A stretch of DNA of 54,009 bases from an uncultured bacterium (GTDB taxonomy: Bacteria > Patescibacteriota > Minisyncoccia > UBA6257 > GWB1-50-10): the NCBI GenBank assembly GCA_903847915.1, contig CAINEW010000028.1, positions 1-54,009 on the forward strand, read 5' to 3'. Positions within the stretch are counted from its first letter, which is position 1. Every line of letters starts with the position of its first letter. Below the pieces are notes generated by a model. That model was not told the DNA's origin, made no database searches, and saw only the letters and a list, made by a program, of their open reading frames with translations. This document shows, piece by piece, positions 1 to 8,400 of this stretch. Both the position numbers and the translations under genes were made by a program.

Positions 1-1881
1 ACTATTACAGGACTTACTTTAATGAATGCAATGCATTTTGAGGATGCACGAACACTTTTTCAAAAAAATGAGACAATCCTTTCTACGTTTCGTGCTACTC
101 TTGAGCGTAATCAATCGTTTACACTTTTTCATCTATTAGGATTTGTCATTCCTCCTCTCCACAAGGGGGAGCGCGTGTTAGAAGATTTACAATTATTTAA
201 TAATGACTTACTTACTCTTTCTGCTTATTTTGCGCGTATCAAAACATCATCTCTTTCATCCCTTTTTTCGAATGGCACTGAATTGGAAAACAATATTTCG
301 GATATAGAAACAACTGCTTCTTCTTTGACCTCTCATATCGCGCGTATCAAAAATAATATCACCTCATTTGCAACTTTTTTCCCATCGTTTCACACTCTCC
401 GAGATGTTATTAATACTTTTTACTTTTCTTACGCACGAGATATTTATACCTTAAGTGATGTCGTTCATGCACTTCCTCTTTTATTAGGAACTGATGAAGA
501 AAAACATTATCTCGTGATGTTTGAAAATAATGCGGAGATGCGTCCGGGAGGGGGATTTTGGGGGAGTTTTGCGGACGTGAGAATAAAAGACGGGCGAATG
601 GTGAACGTGGTTGTGCGTGACATTGCCGATCTTGATACTTCGTCCACCTTAATTATTCCTCCGCGTGCCCTACAACACCTCAAAGAAGATTGGCATATTC
701 AAGACGCAAATTGGTTTTTTGATTTTCCTACTTCGGCACGTACCGCACTTTCTTTTGTGCAAAAGAGTTCCTCTTCACTTTCCTCTGTTGCTTTTGATGG
801 AATGATTGGGCTAAGCGCGCGCGTGTTGCCCGATGTACTTCATCTCACAGGACCGATTGAGCTTCCGGAATATCAGAAAATAGTTGACAAACACAATGTA
901 CTTGAAACATTGCAAACCATTATTGAAACAAAGTCGGTTGCACAAAAAGCAGTTATTAAAAAAACGAAAAAAGATGAAGTTGTGTCAGACACTCAACCAA
1001 AAATAGTATTACCTCGCAAGGCAGTGTTAGGAACGCTTGCGTCACTTATTATGGAGCGTGTGCGTGCGTTCAGTACAGAACAGAATAGCGCGTTGTTTGA
1101 ATATCTTTACACCCATATTCTTTATAACGACATTCGTATTGTCGCGAACGATGTTACGCTCGCGCGTCTTTTTGAGTCACTTCATATAGATGGAAAAGTG
1201 GCACAGCTCCCTCAAACGTTTTGGGGAAGTTATCTTGCGGTTTTGAATGCGAATTTAGGAGGAGAAAAAACGGATGCATTTATGACACAGTCCATTGACG
1301 CACGGGTGGATGTGGATACAGAAAGCGGGATTTTGACCGATCTCACCATTACTCGTACGCATAAGGGTAATACAAAAAAAGAATCGTGGTGGAATGCGCC
1401 GAATAAAAATTATTTGCAAGTACTTACGACGTCAGAAAATAAACTTATCGGTTTTTCAGGAAATGATAAAAAAATACCAAAGCCCTTAATGCACTATGAG
1501 GGATCATCATCTACTGTGCAGGAAGATTTGAAAAAGATAGATGACTCAATGACCTATTTGGAGCAATATCATGCGTGGGTGGGCAAGGCATTTCAAAAAG
1601 CAGTGTTTGGTGGATGGGTGACGACGCAACCGGGGAAAACGAGTACGACGACTCTGCGGTATCAAAATAGCGATGCGGGTGCGGTGGAGCTTACGGAGGG
1701 AAAAGAATTTACCTTTGTGTTTCAAGCGCAATCAGGCGTTTCAAGTGCGTTGCATCTTACGATTAGCGCGCCGATTGGTTATTTGTGGAAAGAAACGAAA
1801 GATAATGTCTATCACTATGATAGCGATCATCAGGAAGGGGATTTACAAATTAATCTGACGCTCAAAAAACGAGCAAAATAA
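1..1881 (+). CDS. DUF4012 domain-containing protein (5' end outside window)
   Basis: The reading frame is open to base 1, so the start lies upstream; the first in-window Met is at base 22. The family hallmark is visible near residue 170: MFENNAEMRPGGGFWGSF, followed by an ADVRIKDG stretch. DUF4012 proteins are common in Gram-positive and CPR genomes, usually carry one N-terminal membrane anchor and a large extracellular part, and have no established biochemical role. No transmembrane segment is visible in the 619 in-window residues, consistent with the anchor being cut off. The rest is mixed alpha/beta with a Lys-rich linker around residue 315. Recognised at family level only; a cell-surface role is inference. 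Confidence 0.85.
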   Translation, partial: TITGLTLMNAMHFEDARTLFQKNETILSTFRATLERNQSFTLFHLLGFVIPPLHKGERVLEDLQLFNNDLLTLSAYFARIKTSSLSSLFSNGTELENNISDIETTASSLTSHIARIKNNITSFATFFPSFHTLRDVINTFYFSYARDIYTLSDVVHALPLLLGTDEEKHYLVMFENNAEMRPGGGFWGSFADVRIKDGRMVNVVVRDIADLDTSSTLIIPPRALQHLKEDWHIQDANWFFDFPTSARTALSFVQKSSSSLSSVAFDGMIGLSARVLPDVLHLTGPIELPEYQKIVDKHNVLETLQTIIETKSVAQKAVIKKTKKDEVVSDTQPKIVLPRKAVLGTLASLIMERVRAFSTEQNSALFEYLYTHILYNDIRIVANDVTLARLFESLHIDGKVAQLPQTFWGSYLAVLNANLGGEKTDAFMTQSIDARVDVDTESGILTDLTITRTHKGNTKKESWWNAPNKNYLQVLTTSENKLIGFSGNDKKIPKPLMHYEGSSSTVQEDLKKIDDSMTYLEQYHAWVGKAFQKAVFGGWVTTQPGKTSTTTLRYQNSDAGAVELTEGKEFTFVFQAQSGVSSALHLTISAPIGYLWKETKDNVYHYDSDHQEGDLQINLTLKKRAK

Positions 1882-1910
1882 ATCCCCACTTTTTTGTAAA
1901 AAGCGGGGAT
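1882..1910. terminator. Inverted repeat between convergent genes, likely bidirectional terminator
   Basis: The arms ATCCCC-a-CTTTTT and AAAAAG-c-GGGGAT pair around a short loop just after the DUF4012 stop codon. A moderately T-rich tract (TTTATTTT) follows on the - strand, downstream of the gene that ends at 1927. The + strand lacks a clean T-run. A similar palindrome lies at 2468-2493, so this could also be a small repeat. Confidence 0.45.
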
Positions 1911-1926
1911 CGGCAAAACAAAGAGA

Positions 1927-2388
1927 TTATTTTTTGTTTTGCCTTCGTATTCTACTCCATTCAACGAATCCAAGTACATACCCAGGTCCGATATTACTAT
2001 CGAATTTCTGTATTACACGATCGAATTTTTCACTTTCATTATTCCACACATCAACAATAATTACTGTATCAGTGGCAATACTTGTTGCGTGATTGTTTAC
2101 TTGCCACTCGTGTGGTTCGTACGCAATCAATTCTGTTGTAATTCTTTTTGCAGGACCGGGTATACCTAAGGTAAACACGGTTTTCGTAGAATCAGCGGAT
2201 ATCGCAGAATTCAGTAAATATCTTCCCTCGGGGAGAGAAAGATACGCTTCGTGTTTCAGAGAATCAGATAATTCATTTTTTTGTTCTTCGTATTCCTGTT
2301 TTTTGAGAGGATCGATAAAAAAAATTTCAATAAAAATGAAAAATAAAATTGCTATGACTGCCAAGCTAAAACGTTTCATAAATTCCAT
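1927..2388 (-). CDS. Hypothetical membrane-anchored protein
   Basis: A 153-residue protein with a single N-terminal hydrophobic segment (about residues 7-25, FSLAVIAILFFIFIEIFF) after a basic start, so it is probably a signal anchor with the rest outside the membrane. The remainder is a hydrophilic, strand-rich domain with a short Lys/Glu helix after the anchor. I do not recognise the family. The start is supported by an AGGAAA purine stretch about 8 nt upstream and by a good promoter at 2428-2457. It converges on the DUF4012 gene and is transcribed alone. Confidence 0.7.
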   Translation of the reverse strand: MEFMKRFSLAVIAILFFIFIEIFFIDPLKKQEYEEQKNELSDSLKHEAYLSLPEGRYLLNSAISADSTKTVFTLGIPGPAKRITTELIAYEPHEWQVNNHATSIATDTVIIVDVWNNESEKFDRVIQKFDSNIGPGYVLGFVEWSRIRRQNKK

Positions 2389-2427
2389 TGTTTTTTTCCT
2401 ATATTAAGTTATTAAAAATACTCTTAC

Positions 2428-2457
2428 AGTATAGCATAGTATATAGTTATTTGTCAA
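2428..2457 (-). promoter_or_regulatory. Sigma-70 type promoter for the 1927-2388 gene
   Basis: On the - strand TTGACA (2452-2457) and TATACT (2428-2433) are separated by 18 bp, about 40 nt before the start codon. Confidence 0.7.
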
Positions 2458-2467
2458 TATCTTGTGT

Positions 2468-2493
2468 CCCCACCTTTTAACAAAAAGATGGGG
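2468..2493. repeat. Palindrome upstream of lepA
   Basis: CCCCA-c-CTTTT and AAAAG-a-TGGGG form a 10-bp stem with one mismatch. It resembles the palindrome at 1882-1910 (same C-run, T-run, A-run, G-run order). No T-tract follows immediately, so a terminator role is uncertain. Confidence 0.45.
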
Positions 2494-2499
2494 GGTGAA

Positions 2500-2528
2500 T
2501 TGAAAAATATAGGAAAAATGTGTATTTT
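2500..2528 (+). promoter_or_regulatory. Possible promoter for the lepA leader
   Basis: TTGAAA (2500-2505) and TATTTT (2523-2528) are spaced by 17 bp. Transcription would start near 2535, just before the ATG at 2544 of the duplicated lepA start. The -10 box is weak. Confidence 0.35.
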
Positions 2529-2543
2529 GAGAGGTACAGACCC

Positions 2544-2697
2544 ATGAATAGCCATATCAGAAATTTTGTAATTATCGCGCATATTGATCGTCGTCCCTCA
2601 ACGAATTCGGGACTCCCTCACAACCTCTCGGTTTTGAGTAATTTCCTACACGGGAAAACTTTCCTTTTCCCGATCCCTTTGCTTAATCAATATGCAC
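2544..2697 (-). repeat. ~90-bp repeat element, copy C, with lepA-derived flanks
   Basis: Read on the - strand the core (2589-2683) shares with the copies at 5086-5172 and 18476-18570 the order GTCGG or ATCGG, GGAAA, a GGGAAAA/TTTTCCC hairpin (partly changed in copy B), GTGTAGGAAAT, ACTCAAAACCGAG, TTGTGAGGGAG and a terminal GACG. On the left (2544-2588) is a direct copy of the lepA start. On the right (2686-2697) ATCAATATGCAC is an inverted copy of GCGCATATTGAT at 2577-2588. An internal GTCCC/GGGAC palindrome lies at about 2592-2612. Confidence 0.75.
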
Positions 2698-2702
2698 GAT
2701 AA
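2544..2702 (+). CDS. Short upstream ORF: duplicated lepA start running into a repeat element
   Basis: Fifty-two codons. Residues 1-15 (MNSHIRNFVIIAHID) copy the first 15 residues of the lepA product just downstream; the rest (from RRPSTNSGLPHN) is translated repeat element. The ORF ends at a TAA that overlaps the lepA ATG at 2692, in a different frame, so it could couple translation to lepA by reinitiation. A GAGAGG purine run lies about 9 nt upstream, whereas the lepA ATG at 2692 has no visible ribosome-binding site. It is either a leader ORF or a broken gene start; the peptide itself is unlikely to be functional. Confidence 0.35.
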   Translation: MNSHIRNFVIIAHIDRRPSTNSGLPHNLSVLSNFLHGKTFLFPIPLLNQYAR

Positions 2703-4536
2703 TATAAGGAATTTTGTAATTATTGCACACATTGATCATGGCAAGAGCACTTTAGCCGATCGGTTTTTGGAAACGACGGGAACGATTGAGACGCGTAAAA
2801 TGCACGCGCAATATTTGGATCAGCTTGATTTAGAACAAGAGCGAGGGATTACTATCAAAATGGCCCCTGTCAGAATGACTTGGAAGTCATCGCGGATAAG
2901 AGCGGATCAAAACGCGCAAGTTGAATATGTATTCAACTTGATAGATACGCCGGGACATAGTGATTTTTCATATGAGGTTTCACGTTCGCTTGCCGCGGTT
3001 GAAGGAGCAATTTTATTGGTGGATGCGACCCAAGGGATTCAAGCGCAGACATTAGCGAATTTTCGTGCGGCACAAGCGATGGGATTAACGATCATCGGCG
3101 CGATTAACAAAATTGATTTGTTTCCGGAACGAGAGAATGATCCGCGTGTCCAGACGGCACAACAAGAGCTTGCAGAATTGTTGCATTGCGACATAAAAGA
3201 TATTTCATTTGTATCGGGAAAGTCGGGAGAAGGGGTAGAAGCGTTGCTTGATGTGGTAATTGAACGGATTCCTCCTCCGCGTTCTTTTGCGACACGTAGT
3301 GCCTGTGAAGGACGCGCGCTTATTTTTGATTCTTTTTATGACGATCATAAAGGCGTGATTGCGTCGGTGCGTGTGGTTGAGGGGTCAATTCTCACATCTC
3401 CTCATGCGCATCTCATTGCGACCGATACTAATTTAGGCATAAAAGAAATTGGTTATTTTATGCCGAAATTAAAACCAAAAGATGGCGCGCTTTTGGAAGG
3501 TGAAATCGGGTATGTTGCGACGGGCGTGCGCGACACCTCAAAAATAAAAATTGGTGATACAGTGTTAATTTTACCGAATGGACATTCATCTCTTAACCTT
3601 AATTCATTGATACTTCCGGGGTATAAAGAACCGCGCCCTGTTGTCTTTGTTTCTTTTTATCCCGAAGAAAATGATGAATTTGAATTATTAGAAAAAGGAT
3701 TGCAAAAATTGCGCTTGAATGATTCGGCACTTTCTATTGAACCAGATCAAAATGAGGTGTTGGGGCGGGGATTTAAGGTGGGATTTTTAGGGCGACTCCA
3801 TTTTGAAATTACAAGCGAACGGTTGAAACGAGAATTTGCGATTCGTACCGTGAACACCTTTCCTTCGGTGTGTTATAAACTTCACACCAAAGACGGATGG
3901 AGTGAAATTGTGCGTCCTGAAGAAATGCCCCAGGATTATATTGAATTGTTAGAACCGATGATTGCGATCGAAATTTTAGTGCCGTCCACATCTCTTTCGC
4001 CGGTGCTCGCGTTACAAAAAATATTTAGAATGGAGAACGTAGAGACACATTCGGTCGGTGATCGTGTGCGGGTCACGGCGATTATGCCTCTTGTGGAACT
4101 TGTGAGCGACTTTGACGATAATTTGAAATCGGCAACCAAAGGATTTGCGTCATTTAGTTATGAATTGCATGATTATGTACATACAGATGCCGTGCGCGTG
4201 GATATTCTTGTTGCAGGAGATATTATTCCTGGGTTAAGTCGATTTATCCCAAAAGCATCATTGGAACGCGAGGCGCGTACGATGGTGGAACGGCTCAAGA
4301 TACTTCTTCCCCGTCAACAATTTGCGCAATCTATTCAAGCGAGTGCGGGAGGAAGCATTATTGCACGTGATGATGTATCAGCTTTAAAAAAGGACGTGAC
4401 AGGGTATCTCTATGGAGGTGATCGGACACGTAAAATGAAACTTTGGAAAAAACAACAGCGAGGCAAAAAGCGCTTGAAGAGTCGTGCCGAGGGTAAAATT
4501 TCTCCGGAGGTGTTTAAAGAACTTCTCAAAAAGTAG
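2692..4536 (+). CDS. lepA: Elongation factor 4 (LepA), ribosome back-translocating GTPase
   Basis: A 614-residue translational GTPase of typical LepA length. It binds the ribosome and acts on stalled or mistranslocated complexes in the cytoplasm. Visible motifs: G1 AHIDHGKST at residues 12-20, RGIT at 51-54, DTPGH at 85-89, NKID at 139-142 and SGKSGEG near 180. The C-terminal LepA-specific domain ends with GGDRTRKMKLWKKQQRGKKR, diagnostic against EF-G. The N-terminus is anomalous: the ATG lies inside an inverted repeat left by a repeat element and has no ribosome-binding site. A diverged copy of the first 15 codons sits 148 bp upstream. Conserved residues start at IRNFVIIAHID, so the protein itself looks intact. 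Confidence 0.97.
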   Translation: MHDNIRNFVIIAHIDHGKSTLADRFLETTGTIETRKMHAQYLDQLDLEQERGITIKMAPVRMTWKSSRIRADQNAQVEYVFNLIDTPGHSDFSYEVSRSLAAVEGAILLVDATQGIQAQTLANFRAAQAMGLTIIGAINKIDLFPERENDPRVQTAQQELAELLHCDIKDISFVSGKSGEGVEALLDVVIERIPPPRSFATRSACEGRALIFDSFYDDHKGVIASVRVVEGSILTSPHAHLIATDTNLGIKEIGYFMPKLKPKDGALLEGEIGYVATGVRDTSKIKIGDTVLILPNGHSSLNLNSLILPGYKEPRPVVFVSFYPEENDEFELLEKGLQKLRLNDSALSIEPDQNEVLGRGFKVGFLGRLHFEITSERLKREFAIRTVNTFPSVCYKLHTKDGWSEIVRPEEMPQDYIELLEPMIAIEILVPSTSLSPVLALQKIFRMENVETHSVGDRVRVTAIMPLVELVSDFDDNLKSATKGFASFSYELHDYVHTDAVRVDILVAGDIIPGLSRFIPKASLEREARTMVERLKILLPRQQFAQSIQASAGGSIIARDDVSALKKDVTGYLYGGDRTRKMKLWKKQQRGKKRLKSRAEGKISPEVFKELLKK

Positions 4537-4548
4537 AGAAATGGTAAA

Positions 4549-4866
4549 ATGGATAGTGTAATGCGCATCTCTCCATTTTCCTTTGTTGTTATTCCACTTG
4601 TCCTTTTTTTTGGTTGGGGTTTTTATGCGCTTCACACTGAACGAATAAATTTACATAATCAAAGGGATCAATTAAACGCGACTCTCTTAGAGCTAAAAGA
4701 AGAAAATGAAGAAGCGCAAGAAAATATTGCTTATTTTACCAAGCCAGAGAATTTGATTAAAGAATTTAAGGCGCAGTTTAATTATAAAGAGGTGGGGGAG
4801 AAGTTAATTATTGTGGTGCCGTCGCCATCTATGGTCACTACCACACCGACAAATAGTAAGCGTTGA
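4549..4866 (+). CDS. FtsB/DivIC-like septum formation initiator
   Basis: A 105-residue protein with the FtsB/DivIC layout: short cytoplasmic tail, one membrane helix (about residues 9-26), then a Glu/Asn-rich coiled coil (about 30-65) and a short C-terminal segment with FKAQFNYKEVGEKLIIV, which matches the conserved end of this family. Such proteins bridge FtsL and FtsQ in the divisome. The start could be 4549 or the ATG at 4561 (MRISPF); neither has a clear ribosome-binding site. It follows lepA by 12 bp and is probably in the same transcript. The C-terminal ~15 residues are Thr/Ser/Pro-rich and unconserved. Confidence 0.7.
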   Translation: MDSVMRISPFSFVVIPLVLFFGWGFYALHTERINLHNQRDQLNATLLELKEENEEAQENIAYFTKPENLIKEFKAQFNYKEVGEKLIIVVPSPSMVTTTPTNSKR

Positions 4867-4870
4867 TTTT

Positions 4871-4936
4871 AATATATAATTTGCGGGTATAATACAGTGT
4901 CCCGCCTTCTCCATCAGTAGACGGATTCGGCGAGGC
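4871..4936 (+). repeat. Truncated tRNA-Gly 5' copy followed by a CCGCC/GGCG palindrome
   Basis: Bases 4871-4899 are a diverged direct copy of the promoter-proximal and 5' part of tRNA-Gly at 4984-5013 (both read ATATAATTTGCG, then GTAnTACAGTG with a few changes). The copy breaks off at the D-arm, where a short palindromic repeat begins (TCCCGCC, then GACGGATTCGGCG-AGGC, 4899-4936). The intact tRNA gene starts 60 bp further on. The fragment cannot fold into a tRNA. Confidence 0.6.
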
Positions 4937-4995
4937 AAGGTACTATTTTGATAGTTTAATGAAATGTGTTTGGTTTGTGAACTAAAATATAATTT

Positions 4996-5069
4996 GCGAG
5001 TGTAGTACAGTGGTAGTACGCTAGCTTCCCAAGCTAGATACAAGGGTTCAATTCCCTTCACTCGCACCA
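4996..5069 (+). tRNA. tRNA-Gly (anticodon CCC)
   Basis: The acceptor stem GCGAGTG/CACTCGC (4996-5002 / 5059-5065) is perfect. The anticodon stem CTAGC/GCTAG encloses loop TTCCCAA, giving anticodon CCC, which reads GGG glycine codons. The T-arm contains GGTTCAATTCC. Discriminator A and a genomically encoded CCA (5067-5069) follow. Both ends of this gene are partly duplicated in the flanking repeats. Confidence 0.95.
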
Positions 5070-5070
5070 A

Positions 5071-5196
5071 AAAAGGGAATCGAACAAGCAAAGGGGTCGG
5101 GAAAAGGAGAGTTTTCCCGTGGCGGAAATACTAAAACCGATGGGTTTTAGGGAGTGAGCTGATGCGAACGACGTTCACTTCCCTTCACTCGCACCA
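5071..5196 (+). repeat. ~90-bp repeat element, copy A, with tRNA-Gly-derived flanks
   Basis: Immediately after tRNA-Gly comes an inverted copy of its T-arm (AAAAGGGAATCGAAC, 5071-5085), then the element core (5086-5172, with GGGAAAA/TTTTCCC hairpin and GGAAATACTAAAACCGATGG), then a direct copy of the tRNA 3' end (GTTCACTTCCC to ACCA, 5173-5196) differing from the real one at one base. The core aligns with the copies at 2589-2683 (- strand) and 18476-18570. Confidence 0.75.
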
Positions 5197-5223
5197 AATT
5201 AACTAATAACAAAGAGATTATGG

Positions 5224-5229
5224 TATACT
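5224..5229 (+). promoter_or_regulatory. -10 box (TATACT), probable leaderless transcript
   Basis: TATACT ends 8 nt before the ATG at 5238 and there is no ribosome-binding site, so transcription would begin at or next to the start codon. Confidence 0.5.
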
Positions 5230-5237
5230 TAAGTCCA

Positions 5238-5444
5238 ATGGCAATAAAGTCCAAAGTTAAGAAGGAAAGCATAAAAAAGAATTCTTTTGTTCCACAAAAC
5301 AAAGTATCGTTGAAAGCACTGGATCTGTTTTTGAAAAAAGTGAGTGTGCTTGAGCGATCGCATGAAGAAACCATTAAATCGATTTTAAAAGAAATTGAAC
5401 ACGATAAACTCCAAAAGGTTAGAAGAAAGATAGCAACTATATAG
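5238..5444 (+). CDS. Hypothetical small basic protein
   Basis: A 68-residue Lys-rich helical protein starting MAIKSKVKKES. The Met at 5238 is preferred over the in-frame Met at 5220 because a TATACT box lies between the two. Residues ~20-60 form amphipathic helices without Cys or a membrane segment. The gene ends 2 nt before the ATG of the 1056-residue protein, so the two form an operon and may act together. I do not recognise the family; a small partner or chaperone for the large protein would be speculation. Confidence 0.55.
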   Translation: MAIKSKVKKESIKKNSFVPQNKVSLKALDLFLKKVSVLERSHEETIKSILKEIEHDKLQKVRRKIATI

Positions 5445-5446
5445 TT

Positions 5447-8400
5447 ATGGACGTTATTCCTGATAACACGAAAGAAAAAGAAGGTGGTAAAACTTCGGAG
5501 GCAATTATAAGAGAGAAATTACACGCTTCTTTGGATGTTGCTGAAATAGAATCAGCAACTGTTGTATTAGAAGAGTTAGGGCAAACTCTTGCTTTGTTTC
5601 TTACCGAAAAAGAAGAGAACGTCTCTCATAATGACATTGAACATATGAAGGGTGTGGTTCAAAAGATGGATGAAGCACTTACTATTCTTAATCAAATTCC
5701 CGCTTTCCAATTTCAAAAACTTGAGCCCGTACTTCAAGAAAAAATCCATCCATTTTTTTCATTTGATACAACTCTTCTTTCTCAAGCAGAAGTAAAAATT
5801 ACTGAAAATATTTCTCGTGAGGGTGTTCAAAAAGTAGAAAATGCAGGAGGGAGCGTTGATCAAATTCAACAAGCAAAAGATGCGGGGGAAGTGCTTACTC
5901 AAGGTGTTCAAGAGGCAAAAAAAGAATTTGAAAGTGAAAATAATCTATTTCAAGAATCAATAGAGGAGACAAAAGTTAAAATAGAGGAAAGAAGTAAAGA
6001 AATTGCAACGAAGAAAGAAGAAATAGAAAGATTAGAAAAAGAAGTTGCCTCTACAACTGGTTTGGATAAAACACAAAAAGAGACAACTCTTGAACTTGTT
6101 AAGAGTAGTTTATTCGCGTTGGAATCTTCTCTTCTCGTTTCTGAAGGTAAACTTAGAGCATTTGGAGAAATTACACAGGGATTAGGAGAGAAATCAGATC
6201 AATCTCAAGAAGTTAAAAAAGAATCGATAGAGATTCCTGAGTCAAAGGTTTTCCCGTCTGAATTTATAGAAAGTAAAGTTAGATCTTTGCTTGTATCTAA
6301 TGAAAACATTAAAGAGGTTAATAATCTTGAGGTAAAAGGCTCTGCAAATGAAATCACATTAAATGTAAGAGTGGTGGGGCCTTTAAGATCGAATATTGGT
6401 ATACAGGCGATTCTTGAAAGTAAAGAGGGGAGTATAGGGGTAAAAAACTATAATATTGATGCTAGTCGAATGATAAAAGGGAAAGTGGAGAGTTTGATGG
6501 CGTCAAAATTAAATGAAATTTCAGTATTATTAAAATCTTATATTGAGGAAGAAGAAAATAAGAAGATTGATAAGATAGAAATTATAAATGGTGAACTTGT
6601 TGTCACATTTAAACCACAGCCCTTAAAGGAAAGTGGCGAGAAAATACAACCCACGGGAGCTGTACCTACCTTACAGGAGCAAATTACTGAAAATCTTGAT
6701 GCGCAACTAAGCCCTGAACAATTCCGTAATCAAAGACGAGAGGAATATGTCAAAAAGTATAAAGATTGGAAAGGCGTTTCAAAAGGGATGTTGGGAAGAG
6801 AGATTTTTGCAGAAGAGGCAGCGAAACGATCGTATGATGCTTACAATCAAGCGAATAAAGAATATATGATGAAGACGTATGGAGATGCAAAAGCAGAGAT
6901 TGAAACAAGATTAGTAGGTAATCAGGAAGCAATTGACGCAGAGCTCGCTGTGTTGAATGGACGACTCCATGCACAATTTATTGCTGATGAAGAATTAAAA
7001 CTTAATCAAATGAAAGTGGATGAGTGGCCACCGAAGGAAAAGGGACGACTTATGAAGTGTCTTGAAGTGGTGGGGAAAATTCCAAAACCTGTGCGGTGGG
7101 TATTGGGTGCTGGTATTGTTACTGCCACCGCGGTTACTTTTGGCAGTGTGGGAGTTGCTGGTGCAGGGATGTTCGCTCTTTCAAAAGTTATTCGCTCAGC
7201 GACGGGTGCGGGTCTTGCTGCTTTTACTGATAAACTCTTTGCTTTTGGAATTAAAAAATGGAAAAAAGATAAAGAGGAAAAATTAAATAAAATACAAGGA
7301 GGATTTTCATTAGATAATTATGATACTGAACGTGAGCAGTGGCATGATTTTCAAGAAGAAATAAGAAAACAAGAAAAATGGTTTGGTATTGAACGACTTT
7401 TGACGAATATTGTTGTTGCGGGCGCTGGCTCGTTTATGGTAGGACCTCATATTGATTCGTGGATTAACGGCGCTGATGCAACAGACATTACACAAGCAGG
7501 GGGTGGTGATCGTACAGAAACAATTAATAAAACAAAAGAGGCACTAAAAATTGCGAAAGGACACGCCAACGATCCTAATTTAATGAAACACATACAAGGT
7601 ACTGCGCAATTAGGAGAACAAGAAATAGAGCCTAATACATCCGGTCAATTTCCTGACGATACCCTTGGTGTGAATCTTAATAAAACCATTGAGCAATTTG
7701 GAGGAACAAAAGCACTTGAAGAATTTGACCGTATGAAAGGAGAAATTGATGGATTAGACAAAAATCTTGATGATTATATTAAAGGGGTTCCTGGATCAAA
7801 GGAAGTGTTAGAGAAGGCAGTGATTGCTCATCCAGATATTGTGAATCGTTATCCTGAAACTATTGGAAAAATATTTGGTAATTATATGAATACGGGTGAA
7901 GCGTTTCAGATTCATGGCATAGATCATATTAATAACCTTGATTTATTTAATGCAAAAATTACGGGAGTGCCAGATACTAAACTTCTTTCTCCGAGTGAAA
8001 TAATAGAAATCACTCAAAGCTCTCGCCCTTCTTCCGCAGACATCTTGAAAATGGTTGCGGAGCATCCTGGTTATCTTGAACAGTCAGCGCCATTAAGAGA
8101 GGCATTAAGGACAATTTCTAAAGATGCATTAGAAAATACTTTAAAAAATACTACTGTTTTCGGTGATATTTTTGGACATGGGAGTGAGTTTTCTGAACAA
8201 CTCACACAACACACTGGTCATCTTGCGGAATCGTTTGGTCTTCCTCCTCACCAAGCGCATGTGTTTGTTGAATTAATGGCAGATGGAAAAGAGATGACTA
8301 AAAAGGCATTTGAAAACAATCCCTATCTTTTTGATAGAGATACAGGATTTTTAAATCTTGAAGGTATTGAAGAAAAAGTAAAAGGATTCAAAAATGTTCT

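Noticed and set aside
2520-2543. Start of the lepA leader ORF at 2520 instead of 2544
   Set aside because: This upstream Met lies at or before the -10 box and encodes residues unrelated to LepA; the copy of the lepA start begins at 2544.
4804-5091. 95-codon - strand ORF across tRNA-Gly
   Set aside because: It reads antisense through the tRNA-Gly gene and the end of the FtsB-like gene; no promoter or ribosome-binding site.
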